Shown here: in pieces, positions 49,115 to 57,920 of the stretch | How positions within the stretch are numbered: position 1 is the first letter of the stretch | How the letters are laid out: each line of letters opens with the position of its first letter | Assembly: GCF_030160835.1 (NCBI RefSeq) | Contig: NZ_BSPC01000004.1 | Span: forward strand, 62,001 to 126,000 | Direction: 5' to 3' | DNA from: Labrys miyagiensis | GTDB taxonomy: Bacteria; Pseudomonadota; Alphaproteobacteria; Rhizobiales; Labraceae | Length of the DNA stretch: 64,000 bases | Translations under genes and position numbers: made by a program | Notes under the pieces: model-generated | Seen by the model: the letters and a program-made list of their open reading frames with translations, nothing else | The model's database searches: none | What the model was told of the DNA's origin: nothing

Positions 49115-50226
49115 GCGTCTCCGCCGAACCGGTCGAGCCAAATCGAGCAGCCGACCGCGGGGACGGCTTCAATCGAGCCGAGCTGGCTCATCAGCTGGTC
49201 GTAGCGCCCGCCGCCGACGCGCGCCTGGGCGTCGGGCTGGCCAGGATCGCGCAGCTCGAACACGAAGCCGGTGTAGTAGTCGAGGCGCCGGCCGAAGCCG
49301 GTGGCGAACTTGATGGCGCCGACATCGATGCCGCGCGCGGCGAAGAAGCCGGTGCGTTCGTCGAAGGCATCGAGCGCGGCGTTGAGATCGAGCCTGGCGT
49401 CGCCGGCGATGCTGCGCAATTCGGCCGAGGCGGTGTCGGGATCGCCGGCCACGGCGAAGATCTTGCGGGTGATCGCCACCTTGTCGGCATCGACGCCAAG
49501 ACCGGAAGAGAGCGCCGCTTGTTCGAGGAAGCGGTCGGCGATCTCGTCGACGCTGCGCCCGCCGACCGGCTGTATGCCGGCGATGGAGAGGAGGTCGGCC
49601 ACGGCGGCGCGGGCCGAGCCGGGGTCGGAGCCTTCCAGCGCGGCGAGGAAGCCGGCATAGGCGGCCGCGCCGTTCTTGGGCGCGGTGCTGCCGAGGCGCG
49701 CGAGGTCCTCGTCGAGGTTCTTGGAGCGGCGCAGGTCGCTCACCAGGCGTCGGCGCCAGACCGGCGGCAGGTCGAGCGCGTCGAGCATGGCGGTGACGAT
49801 GCCGGCGTCGCCCATGCGGATATCGGGCTTGACGAGGCCGAGCCCGGCGGCCGCCTCGATGGCGATGGCCATCATTTCGGCATCGGCCGCCGGCTTGTCG
49901 GTGCGGCCATAATTCTCGAAACCGGCCTGCAGGAACTCGCTCGGGCCATCGGCGCGGAAGCGGAACACCGGCCCGCGATAGGCATAGGCGCCGATGCTGC
50001 CGGGCTTGGTTTCCTTGAGATAATGCAGCGAGACGGGAATAGTGAAATCCGGCCGCAGGCAGAATTCTCGGCCCTCGGCATCGGTGGTGAGGAAGGCGCG
50101 CCGGCGCATGTCCTCGCCGAGCAGGTCGAGGAACAGCCCGGCCGGCTGCAGCACGGGCGGATCGATCAGCGCATAGCCCGAGCGCTGGGCAAGCGCATCG
50201 AAGGCTTCATAGGCTGGGTGGGGCAT
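49111..50226 (-). CDS. hisZ: ATP phosphoribosyltransferase regulatory subunit HisZ
   Basis: A 371-residue HisRS-like paralogue lacking tRNA ligase function. It keeps the class II core blocks [26 protein letters not shown] and [10 protein letters not shown], and [15 protein letters not shown] and [15 protein letters not shown], but has no anticodon-binding domain. It binds HisG and takes part in histidine feedback. ATG 50226; it overlaps hisG by four bases and is followed upstream by repeat family C, then hisS. Confidence 0.9.
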   Translation of the reverse strand: MPHPAYEAFDALAQRSGYALIDPPVLQPAGLFLDLLGEDMRRRAFLTTDAEGREFCLRPDFTIPVSLHYLKETKPGSIGAYAYRGPVFRFRADGPSEFLQAGFENYGRTDKPAADAEMMAIAIEAAAGLGLVKPDIRMGDAGIVTAMLDALDLPPVWRRRLVSDLRRSKNLDEDLARLGSTAPKNGAAAYAGFLAALEGSDPGSARAAVADLLSIAGIQPVGGRSVDEIADRFLEQAALSSGLGVDADKVAITRKIFAVAGDPDTASAELRSIAGDARLDLNAALDAFDERTGFFAARGIDVGAIKFATGFGRRLDYYTGFVFELRDPGQPDAQARVGGGRYDQLMSQLGSIEAVPAVGCSIWLDRFGGDA

Positions 50227-50359
50227 ATGCGCGGTCCATCATCGAAATCGGGGGTCTTCTAGCAGGGCAAGGGGGCTTGCGCGACTGGAAAGCCAAAACG
50301 AGGTTTATGCGAGACCCGAGAGCCTTCTCCACGACACGCTGTCCGGGGGGAAGTAGGGT

Positions 50360-50549
50360 GTGGGAAGCCTCCCCCACGGAGCTGGGGGAGGTGGAATTGC
50401 GAAGCAATGACGGAGGGGGTGTGGTCAGGACAAGGCGCCGGAAACGAAGTGTCGCTAGGTCACGGTTCCGACATTATATCCTGACCACACCCCCTCCGAC
50501 CTCACTTCGTTCGGCCACCTCCCCCAGCTTCGTGGGGGAGGCTTCCCAC
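50360..50549. repeat. Palindromic repeat family C copy 3
   Basis: GTGGGAAGCCTCCCCCACGG (50360) pairs with CGTGGGGGAGGCTTCCCAC (to 50549), and TGACGGAGGGGGTGTGGTCA (50408) with CTGACCACACCCCCTCCGAC (50480). It separates hisS from hisZ, so it may weaken transcription through the his genes. Confidence 0.9.
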
Positions 50550-50589
50550 GCCTTTCCGGACAGGGCCGCTGCGCGGAGACTTTTCGCGC

Positions 50590-52065
50590 CTACCCCAGCA
50601 TCTCCTTCACCGTCTTCACCAGTTCGCTCCTCGGCACGACGCGCTGTGCCACGCGGGCCTCGCGCCATTCGGCGTTGTCGGCGATGGCCTTGGCCATCTC
50701 GGCGCCGAGCGCCAGGTCCTTGAGCTGCACCTCGCCCTTCTCCGCTTCGTCCGAGCCCTGGATCACGGCGACCGGAGACTTGCGGCGGTCGGCATATTTG
50801 AGCTGCGCTTTCATGCCCGAGCCGCCGAGATAGACCTCGGCCCGGATGCCAGCCTGGCGCAATTCGCTGGCCATGGCCTGGTAGTCGGCAAGGCGGGCCT
50901 GGTCCATGACGCAGACGACGACAGGGCCCTTCTCGCCGGCGCTGTCGACACGGCCAAGCGCGGTGAGGGCGGCGAGCAAGCGCGAGACGCCGATGGAAAA
51001 GCCTGCCGCCGGCACGGGCTCGCCGCGGAAGCGCGCCACGAGGCCGTCATAGCGACCGCCGCCGGCCACCGAGCCGAAGCGGACCGGGCGGCCCTGCTCG
51101 TCCTTGACCTCGAAGGTGAGTTCGACCTCGTAGACCGGCCCCGTATAATATTCGAGGCCGCGCACGATCGAGGTGTCGATGACGATGCGATCAGGGCCGT
51201 AGCCCGACTTGCCGACGAGGTCCGCGATGCGAGCCAGCTCCTCGACCCCCGCGCTGCCCGTGACGGAACTGGCCACCAGGGGGCGGATGCGCTCCAGCGT
51301 CTCGGCATTGCTGCCGCGCTGGCCGGTGACATAATCGAGTATGGTCTGGGCCTGGGCCGGCTCGAGGCCGGCGCCCTTGGTGAAGTCGCCCGACTCGTCC
51401 TTGCGCCCGCCACTGAGCAGGTCGCGCACACCCTCGGCGCCCAAGCGGTCGAACTTGTCGATGGCGCGCAGCACGGTGAGGCGGCGGCCGGCGTTCTCGT
51501 CACCACTGAGGCCGATCGCCTCCATGATGCCATCGAGCACCTTGCGGTTGTTGATGCGCACCAGATAGGAGCCGCGCGCGATGCCGAGCTTCTCCATGGT
51601 GTCGGCCGCCATCATGCAGATCTCGGCGTCGGCGGCGACGGAGGGGCTGCCCACCGTGTCGGCATCGAACTGCATGAACTGGCGGAAGCGCCCCGGGCCC
51701 GGCTTTTCGTTGCGAAAGACGAAGCCGGAGCGATAGCTGCGATAGGGCTTGGGCAGGGCGTCGAAATTCTCGGCGACATAGCGGGCGAGCGGCGCCGTGA
51801 GGTCGTAGCGCAGCGACAGCCACTGCTCGTCATCGTCCTGGAAGGAGAACACGCCTTCGTTCGGCCTGTCCTGGTCCGGCAGGAACTTGCCGAGGGCATC
51901 GGAATATTCGACGAAGGGGGTCTCGCCCGGCTCGAAGCCATAGAGCTCGTACACGCTCTGGATTGTGGCGACCATCGCGCGGGTCGCCATGATCTCGCTG
52001 GCGCTGCGGTCCACGAAACCACGCGCCTGCCTTGCCTTCAATTTCTGCTTCTTGTCGCCGGCCAT
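50590..52065 (-). CDS. hisS: Histidyl-tRNA synthetase
   Basis: A 491-residue class II aminoacyl-tRNA synthetase charging tRNA-His. Motif 2 region [26 protein letters not shown], histidine-site [10 protein letters not shown] and [13 protein letters not shown]-like [13 protein letters not shown], motif 3 [13 protein letters not shown], and an anticodon-binding C-terminal domain (residues about 395-491) are seen. The sequence is of the divergent alphaproteobacterial type that recognises tRNA-His without G-1, which fits the tRNA at 5728-5804. ATG 52065. The open frame to 52245 is not supported. A family C repeat lies just downstream. Confidence 0.93.
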   Translation of the reverse strand: MAGDKKQKLKARQARGFVDRSASEIMATRAMVATIQSVYELYGFEPGETPFVEYSDALGKFLPDQDRPNEGVFSFQDDDEQWLSLRYDLTAPLARYVAENFDALPKPYRSYRSGFVFRNEKPGPGRFRQFMQFDADTVGSPSVAADAEICMMAADTMEKLGIARGSYLVRINNRKVLDGIMEAIGLSGDENAGRRLTVLRAIDKFDRLGAEGVRDLLSGGRKDESGDFTKGAGLEPAQAQTILDYVTGQRGSNAETLERIRPLVASSVTGSAGVEELARIADLVGKSGYGPDRIVIDTSIVRGLEYYTGPVYEVELTFEVKDEQGRPVRFGSVAGGGRYDGLVARFRGEPVPAAGFSIGVSRLLAALTALGRVDSAGEKGPVVVCVMDQARLADYQAMASELRQAGIRAEVYLGGSGMKAQLKYADRRKSPVAVIQGSDEAEKGEVQLKDLALGAEMAKAIADNAEWREARVAQRVVPRSELVKTVKEMLG

Positions 52066-52382
52066 TGCTGCAAACTTTCTGAAATGTTGCCGCTGTTTAG
52101 GCAGCAATGCCGCCAGGGGCAAGGATTTCGCGCAGGGCAGACCGCAGGTTTTCATCCAATAGTCCGACGGAAACACCGTCGCTGCGTGCGCAATGACGTA
52201 TGTGACGCCAGCTTCGATGTCTCGATCGCCTCTGGCGGCAGCCACTCCAGAAAAATCGTCATCCCGCCTTCATTGAAAGCTGACTGAAAGCTTGGTGCGC
52301 TAGGCAGAGTAGCAAGCGCCCTCCCGCCATCCCTCGCGATGGAAGAAGACCGGGCATCTGGAAACGCCATTTGGAGAAGAAA
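52066..52382. other. hisS to ABC transporter divergent region
   Basis: 317 bases with no supported gene. It must hold the hisS promoter (minus) and the promoter for the transporter operon (plus). A direct repeat GAAAGCTGACTGAAAGCT at 52275-52292 and a lone CCGCCATCCCTCGCGATGG hairpin at 52324-52342 are the only features I see. Confidence 0.5.
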
Positions 52383-53399
52383 ATGTTCGCCAAACCGAAC
52401 CTGCTGCGCGGCCTTCTGCTCGCAGGCACTGTTGCCACCTTGACCCTGGGCGCTGCCGCCGTGGCGCGGGCGGACGACAAAATCACCATCGTCGTCGGCG
52501 GTTACGAAAAGCAGATCTACCTGCCCGCCAAGCTGGCGGAGGGCCTGGGCTACTTCAAGGACGAGGGCCTCGACGTCGAACTCCTGAACGACACCGCCGG
52601 CGTCGATGCCGAGACCGAGATGCTCGCCGGTACCGTGCAGGGCGTGGTCGGCTTCTACGATCACTGCGTCGACCTGCAGGGCAAGGGCAAGTTCGTCGAG
52701 AGCGTGGTGCAGTTCAGCCAGGCGCCGGGCGAAGTCATCCTGGTGTCAGCCAAGCATCCCGAGATCAAGTCGGCCGCCGACTTCAAGGGCGCCGATGTCG
52801 GCGTCACCGGGCTCGGCTCCTCCACCAATTTCCTCACGCTCTATCTCGCCCAGAAGGCCGGCGTGAAGCCGAACGAGTTCACTACCCTGCCGGTGGGCGC
52901 CGGCGCCACGTTCATCGCCGCCATGCAGCATGACCAGATCCAGGCCGGCATGACCACCGAGCCGACCATCGGGCGCATGGTGAAGTCGGGCGATGCCAGC
53001 GTGCTGATCGACATGCGCACGGTGAAGGGCGCCGAGGATGCCCTTGGCGGCACCTATCCCGCCGCTTCGCTCTACATGCCCACGGCCTGGGTGGATTCGC
53101 ACAAGGATACCGTGCAGAAGCTCGCCAATGCCTTCGTGAAGACGCTGAAATTCATCAACACCCACAGCGCCGCCGAGATCACCGACAAGATGCCGAAGGA
53201 ATTCTACGGCGACGACAAGGATGGCTATGTGAAGGGGCTCGATGCCGGCAAGGGCATGTTCACGGCCGATGGCGTGATGCCGGAAGATGGTCCCAAGACC
53301 GTGCTCGCCGTGCTGCAAACCTTCAAGAAGGAACTGCAGGACAAGCAGATCGATCTATCCAAAACCTTCACCACCGAGTTCGTGAAGAACGTGAAGTGA
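52383..53399 (+). CDS. NitT/TauT-type ABC transporter substrate-binding protein
   Basis: A 338-residue periplasmic binding protein of the NMT1/SsuA-like family (ABC transporter for nitrate, taurine, aliphatic sulfonates, thiamine precursors or similar). Signal peptide residues 1-30 (LLLAGTVATLTLGAAAVARA). The mature part opens ITIVVGGYEKQIYLPAKLAEGLGYFKDEGLDVEL and has the GLGSSTNFLTLYLAQKAGV block. ATG 52383 follows GGAGAAGAAA. First gene of a three-gene importer; the ligand is not predictable from this sequence. Confidence 0.85.
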   Translation: MFAKPNLLRGLLLAGTVATLTLGAAAVARADDKITIVVGGYEKQIYLPAKLAEGLGYFKDEGLDVELLNDTAGVDAETEMLAGTVQGVVGFYDHCVDLQGKGKFVESVVQFSQAPGEVILVSAKHPEIKSAADFKGADVGVTGLGSSTNFLTLYLAQKAGVKPNEFTTLPVGAGATFIAAMQHDQIQAGMTTEPTIGRMVKSGDASVLIDMRTVKGAEDALGGTYPAASLYMPTAWVDSHKDTVQKLANAFVKTLKFINTHSAAEITDKMPKEFYGDDKDGYVKGLDAGKGMFTADGVMPEDGPKTVLAVLQTFKKELQDKQIDLSKTFTTEFVKNVK

Positions 53400-53403
53400 G
53401 ATT

Positions 53404-53485
53404 GGGGGGCGGGTCTTCAGACCCGCCTTGCTCCAGCTCTGCCCATGCATCGAAAGGGAAAGGCGGGTCTGAAGACCCGCCCCCC
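53404..53485. repeat. Palindromic repeat family B copy 2 inside an operon
   Basis: A 25-base arm starting GGGGGGCGGGTCTTCAGACC (53404-53428) and its perfect reverse complement (53461-53485), 32-base loop. It begins five bases after the binding-protein stop and ends 33 bases before the ATPase start. Such a stem could stabilise the upstream message or reduce read-through. Confidence 0.9.
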
Positions 53486-53518
53486 GACGCGGCTCCGACC
53501 TCGTTTCAGGAGGAACCC

Positions 53519-54343
53519 ATGACCCAATCCCAGGCGCAAGCATCCTCGCCCGCCATCGAGCTCATCAATGTCACGCGCCGCTTCGTGACGCCCACGGGCA
53601 AGTCGCTCACGGCGATCCACGACTTCTCGATGACCGTCAATCGCGGCGAGTTCGTAGCCGTGGTCGGGCCGACGGGCTGCGGCAAGTCGACCACGCTGAA
53701 CCTCGTCACCGGCCTTGCCCGGCCGAGCGCCGGCGAGGTGCGGGTGATGGGCGGGCCGGTCAACGGCATCGACCCCAGTGTCGGCTTCGTCTTCCAGGCC
53801 GATGCAGTCTTCCCCTGGCGCAATGTCCTCGACAATGTCGCCGCCGGCCCGATGTTCCGCGGCGTGTCGAAGGCGCAAGCCTATGCCCAGGCGCGCGATT
53901 GGCTGAAGCGCGTCGGCCTGCCGCGTTTCGAGAACCATTATCCGCACCAGCTTTCGGGCGGCATGCGAAAGCGCGTCGCCCTGGCGCAGACCTTCATCAA
54001 CCAGCCCAAGATCCTCTTGATGGACGAGCCCTTCTCGGCGCTCGACGTGCAGACCCGCGTGGTCATGCACAATGTGCTGCTGAACCTGTGGGATGAATCC
54101 AAGGCCTCCGTCGTGTTCGTCACCCATGATCTCGACGAGGCGATCGCGCTTGCCGACAAGATCTATGTGCTCACCGCCGGCCCGGCCACGGTGAAGTCCG
54201 TCTACACGGTCGACCTGCCGCGTCCGCGCATCGTCGAGGACATCCGCTACGATCAGAAGTTCATCGACTATTCCAAGATGATCTGGAACGACCTGCGCGA
54301 GGAGGTCCAGACCTCCAACCGCCGCGCCGCCGAAGCCGCGTGA
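53519..54343 (+). CDS. NitT/TauT-type ABC transporter ATP-binding protein
   Basis: A 274-residue ATPase of the SsuB/TauB branch. Walker A GPTGCGKSTTLNLVTG, Q-loop FQADAVFPWRNVLDNVAAG, signature LSGGMRKRVALAQ, Walker B ILLMDEPFSALD and VFVTHDLDEAIALAD are intact. CAGGAGGAACCC precedes the ATG. It follows the binding protein across a family B palindrome. Confidence 0.92.
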   Translation: MTQSQAQASSPAIELINVTRRFVTPTGKSLTAIHDFSMTVNRGEFVAVVGPTGCGKSTTLNLVTGLARPSAGEVRVMGGPVNGIDPSVGFVFQADAVFPWRNVLDNVAAGPMFRGVSKAQAYAQARDWLKRVGLPRFENHYPHQLSGGMRKRVALAQTFINQPKILLMDEPFSALDVQTRVVMHNVLLNLWDESKASVVFVTHDLDEAIALADKIYVLTAGPATVKSVYTVDLPRPRIVEDIRYDQKFIDYSKMIWNDLREEVQTSNRRAAEAA

Positions 54344-54356
54344 GAGGAGACAGCAA

Positions 54357-55232
54357 ATGAGCGATGTCGCCATGTCCCCGAAGACGCCGACTTTCCGGCC
54401 TGGCACCTCGGATGCGGAAATCGAGGCCGCCGTCGCCAAGGCGGCAAAGGCCCGGCGCACCATGGTCCTCGTCTGGCAGGTGGTGATCCTCGTGGCTTTG
54501 CTAGCGCTGTGGGAGATCTCCGTCCGCCTCGGCTGGATGACGGACCTTGCCCTAGGCATGCCGAGCACGGTGGTCGTGCGCCTGTGGGAGTGGATCACCG
54601 AGGGCGCCAACGGCACGCCGCTCTGGTACCATCTGTGGGTCACGGTGGAGGAAGCCACCATCGGCTTCATCTTCGGCTCCATCGCCGGCGTGCTGGTGGG
54701 CGTGGCGCTCGGCCGCAATGCCTTCCTGGCCGATATCTTCTCGGTCTATATCAAGGTGTTCAACTCCATTCCCCGCGTGGTGCTGGCTCCGGTCTTCATC
54801 ATCATGTTCGGGCTGGGGCTGCCCTCCAAGATCGCCCTGTCCTTCGTGATGGTGTTCTTCCTGGTGTTCCAGAACGCCTTCCAGGGCGTACGCGAGGCCG
54901 ACCGCTCGCTGATCGCCAATGCCCAGATCCTCGGCGCCAAGCCCTGGCAGCTGACCCGGGCGGTGATCATTCCTTCGGCCATGAGCTGGATCTTCGCCAG
55001 CCTTCACGTCAGCTACTCCTTCGCCATCACCGGCGCGATCGTCGGCGAATTCGTCGGCGCCCGCTACGGCATCGGCCAGCTCATCGCCATCGCCCGAGGT
55101 TCCTTCGACGGGCCGGGCGTGGCGGCGGCGATCATCATCATCATGCTGGTGGTGCTGGCGGCCGGCTGGATCATGGGCCGTGTCGAAAACAGCCTCGCCA
55201 AGTGGCGCCCCAAGCCCCTGTCGGATCATTGA
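54357..55232 (+). CDS. NitT/TauT-type ABC transporter permease
   Basis: A 291-residue SsuC/TauC-type permease. About 35 polar residues precede the spans VVILVALLALWEISVRLGW and later ones; the EAA-type loop is ADRSLIANAQILGAKPWQLTRAVIIPSAMSW. C-terminal IIIIMLVVLAAGWIMGRVE is the last span. It follows the ATPase by 13 bases and ends the operon; a strong stem-loop is found 66 bases downstream. Confidence 0.9.
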   Translation: MSDVAMSPKTPTFRPGTSDAEIEAAVAKAAKARRTMVLVWQVVILVALLALWEISVRLGWMTDLALGMPSTVVVRLWEWITEGANGTPLWYHLWVTVEEATIGFIFGSIAGVLVGVALGRNAFLADIFSVYIKVFNSIPRVVLAPVFIIMFGLGLPSKIALSFVMVFFLVFQNAFQGVREADRSLIANAQILGAKPWQLTRAVIIPSAMSWIFASLHVSYSFAITGAIVGEFVGARYGIGQLIAIARGSFDGPGVAAAIIIIMLVVLAAGWIMGRVENSLAKWRPKPLSDH

Positions 55233-55298
55233 GGCGAGGCCCCGGTTTCGTGCAATAACATGAGCAGGATCAGAAGATCCCATCTCCAGCAAAGACTC

Positions 55299-55330
55299 AT
55301 GCCCGGGTTCTCTCCCCGGGCATTTGTCTT
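55299..55330 (+). terminator. Stem-loop terminator of the transporter operon
   Basis: ATGCCCGGG (55299-55307) and CCCGGGCAT (55315-55323) with a 7-base loop, then TTTGTCTTTG. The T-rich tail makes a factor-independent end on the plus strand plausible. Confidence 0.7.
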
Positions 55331-55424
55331 TGAGACGAGGGCAAGGCTGGCCTGGCAGTGCGGGATTGCCCGCGACACCGCTGGGCAGGGCAATTCCTCG
55401 AGATTCATTCGCGGCATGGATGCC

Positions 55425-55503
55425 GTCGTTGCGAGCGAAGCGACGCAATCCAGGGGCCGAAGGCGCGACTTCAGCGCCCGCGTGCGCGCCCGCCGGGGGT
55501 GAC
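55425..55503. repeat. Short dispersed alphaproteobacterial repeat
   Basis: GTCGTTGCGAGCGAAGCGACGCAATCCAGGGG followed by a GGGGGTGACA end. This GCGAGCGAAGC..GCAATCCAG pattern is a common interspersed unit in alphaproteobacterial genomes. No gene is supported between 55331 and 55558. Confidence 0.5.
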
Positions 55504-55558
55504 AGCGCTTCTTGCCTTCGCGTTCCCGAGTCTCGCTGACGCCGCCAAGGCCCGCCCC

Positions 55559-56944
55559 CTACGCCTCCAGCGCCGGCAGGGTGACCTTGACCAGCAGGCC
55601 GGGCGGTGGCGCGTTGTCGGCCAGTTCGATCTCGCCCTCATGCGAAGATACGATCTCCTTCACCACGGCAAGGCCGAGGCCGGTGCCTTCGATGCCGGTG
55701 CCGAGGCGGCGGTAGAAGCGCTCGAACACCTTTTCGCGTTCGTCGGCCGGGATGCCCGGACCATCGTCCTCGACGCGCAACGTCACGGTCGAGCCGCCCG
55801 CCGCCCGCACCCGCGCCGTCACCGTGCCGCCCTTCGGCGTGTAGCGCAGGGCATTCTCGACCAGATTGGTCGCCATCTCGCGCAACAAGGTTGGGTGGCC
55901 GTTGACCTGGAGCGGGGCTGGGGCGCCGTCGAAGCCGAGATCGATGCCGCGCTCGACCGCCATGATGGCGAGATCCTCCACAGCGTCCCGGCAGAGGGCG
56001 TTGAAATCGACCTTCTCGCGATGGAGGAGGGCGCTGCCCTGTTCGGCGCGGGCAAGGCTGAGGAGCTGGTTGGACAGGCGCGTCATGCCCTCCACCGTGG
56101 CGCCGGCAGCCGTGAGCGATTCCCGTGCCGCGGGTGCATCCGGCGCCCGGAGGCCGACGCCGACCTGTGCCTTCAGCAAAGCAAGAGGCGTGCGCAGCTG
56201 GTGCGCGGCATTGGCGACGAAGCGCCTCTGCGCCGCGACCTGGCGCTGGACCTGTGCGAGCGCCTCGTTGAGGGCTGTTACAAGCGGTCTCAGCTCGGTC
56301 TGGACATCCGTGGTGTCGAGCGGCTCCAGCGTATCGGGGCCGCGCTGGCGCACCTCGTCGCGCAGGCGCAAGAGCGGTGTGAGGCCGCGCCTGAGCCCGA
56401 GCAGGGCCAGGATGCCGGCGACCGCCACCAGCAGCATCTCGTCGCGCAACGCCCTCAGCCACAGGTTGTTCACCAGCCTGTCATGGCTGCGCAGGGTCTG
56501 CCCGACGATCACCAGCGCCTCGCCGCTCTTGCCGGTGGCGGAGACCACAGGCTGGGCGAGGGCGACGGCGCGCACCGCCTCGCCCCGATAGCTGCCCTTG
56601 AAATAGATGTGCCGGAAATTGGTCGGTGTTTCGGGCGGCGGCAGCGTGTCGGGATAGCCGGCGACCAACTCGCCGCGCGGGCCGTTGACGCGGTAGATCA
56701 CGTGGTCGCGGTCGTCGGTGGCGAACATCTCCAGTGCCGAGGGCGGGATCGGCGCCTGGATGACGCCGTCGCTCTCGTGAATGTTCTCGGCAATCGAGCG
56801 GGCGGAGGAGATCAACGTACGGTCGGTGAGGAGGTCGGCCGTCTCGCGCGCATCCGAATAGGAGTTCCAGACATTGTAACTCACCACCGCCGTGAGCGGC
56901 AGCACCAGCCAGCCCAGCAGTTCTCGGCGCAGGCTACGCGACAT
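55559..56944 (-). CDS. Two-component sensor histidine kinase (TctE-like)
   Basis: A 461-residue membrane kinase. First span about residues 8-26 (LLGWLVLPLTAVVSYNV), a periplasmic sensor domain (about 27-165), second span near 168-187, linker, HisKA with His248 in NAAHQLRTPLALLKAQ, and HATPase with NLVENALRYTPKGG, DDGPGIP and GTGIEGTGLGLAVVKEI. Its layout is that of TctE, sensor for tricarboxylates, but the sensor domain decides the ligand and is not readable. The start ATG 56944 lies inside the response-regulator coding end (overlap of eleven bases). Confidence 0.85.
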   Translation of the reverse strand: MSRSLRRELLGWLVLPLTAVVSYNVWNSYSDARETADLLTDRTLISSARSIAENIHESDGVIQAPIPPSALEMFATDDRDHVIYRVNGPRGELVAGYPDTLPPPETPTNFRHIYFKGSYRGEAVRAVALAQPVVSATGKSGEALVIVGQTLRSHDRLVNNLWLRALRDEMLLVAVAGILALLGLRRGLTPLLRLRDEVRQRGPDTLEPLDTTDVQTELRPLVTALNEALAQVQRQVAAQRRFVANAAHQLRTPLALLKAQVGVGLRAPDAPAARESLTAAGATVEGMTRLSNQLLSLARAEQGSALLHREKVDFNALCRDAVEDLAIMAVERGIDLGFDGAPAPLQVNGHPTLLREMATNLVENALRYTPKGGTVTARVRAAGGSTVTLRVEDDGPGIPADEREKVFERFYRRLGTGIEGTGLGLAVVKEIVSSHEGEIELADNAPPPGLLVKVTLPALEA

Positions 56945-57608
56945 CGGCGCGCCGCAGCATGTAGCCGAGCCCGCGCAGCGTAATGATGCCGACATCGCTG
57001 CCTTCGAGCTTCTTGCGCACGCGGTGGACATAGACCTCGACCGCGCTCGGCCCGGCCTCGTCGTCGAAGCCGAAGACGTTCTCCACCAACCTCTCCTTCG
57101 GGACCGGGCGGCCGGCATTGAGGATCAGCGTCTCCAGCACCGCATGTTCGCGCGGGGTGAAGGCCAGGTTCTCGCCATTGAGGGCGAAGCTGCGCGACTG
57201 GCTGTCGAAGGCGAGCGCCCCATAGGCGAGGATCTGCTCGATGCGGCCCCGGCCGCGGCGCAGCTGGGCACGGATGCGGGCCTCCAGCTCCTCCACCTCG
57301 AAGGGCTTGACGAGATAATCATCCGCGCCGCTGTCGAGGCCGCGCACGCGGCTGGAGACGGCGTCATTGGCGGTGAGGATGAGCACGGGCGTGGCGTCGC
57401 CCCGCGCCCTGAGGCGCCGGAGCACCTCGATGCCGTCGAGGTCGGGCAGGCCGAGATCGAGGATGAGCAGCGCATAGTCCTGCGACTGCAGAGCCGTGTC
57501 GGCCTCGTCGCCGCGATGCACGCAATCCACCACATAATTGCTCTGGCGCAGCAGGCGGCTGACCCATTCGGACAGATCGCGATTGTCTTCAGCCAGGAGG
57601 ATACGCAT
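56934..57608 (-). CDS. OmpR-family response regulator (TctD-like)
   Basis: A 224-residue regulator with an N-terminal receiver domain (phosphoacceptor Asp51 in LLILDLGLPDLDG, conserved Lys in DDYLVKPF) and a C-terminal winged helix (residues about 130-220, FTPREHAVLETLILNAGRPV and VEVYVHRVRKKLEG). It acts on DNA when phosphorylated by the kinase encoded directly after it. The TctD-type pair often controls carboxylate uptake; the adjacent NitT/TauT importer on the opposite strand is a possible target but this is a guess. Confidence 0.9.
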   Translation of the reverse strand: MRILLAEDNRDLSEWVSRLLRQSNYVVDCVHRGDEADTALQSQDYALLILDLGLPDLDGIEVLRRLRARGDATPVLILTANDAVSSRVRGLDSGADDYLVKPFEVEELEARIRAQLRRGRGRIEQILAYGALAFDSQSRSFALNGENLAFTPREHAVLETLILNAGRPVPKERLVENVFGFDDEAGPSAVEVYVHRVRKKLEGSDVGIITLRGLGYMLRRADVA

Positions 57609-57692
57609 GGGCCTGCATTCGCGGCGAGAACTGATGTTGCGACGATTTTACGGGATCGCAGCGTGCGGAGGCAACCCATGCGGCATACCAAC

Positions 57693-57797
57693 CTAAAGCG
57701 TTTTGCGATTTGACGGCATCGGCAAGAATCGCAAAGACGCGTCGAAACAAAGAGTTAGAGCAATGCAGCGTTTACGCTTAAACGCGCTTTGCTCTAG
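57693..57797 (+). repeat. Rhizobial-type intergenic repeat, family F copy 2
   Basis: Begins AAAGCGTTTTGCGATTTGAC and ends AAACGCGCTTTGCTCTAGGG. Nearly the same as the reverse complement of 364-471. It lies upstream of the trypsin-PLD gene, 124 bases before its start. Confidence 0.85.
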
Positions 57798-57920
57798 GGG
57801 CATTGCACAAGTGTTCACGCGATATTCTAGCTCAATATAAAATAAATATGATAGTTGTGTGGGCAGAATCTATATTTTACACTCGCCAGTAATAGAAGTC
57901 CTTGCCCTTGGAGGCTCTGG

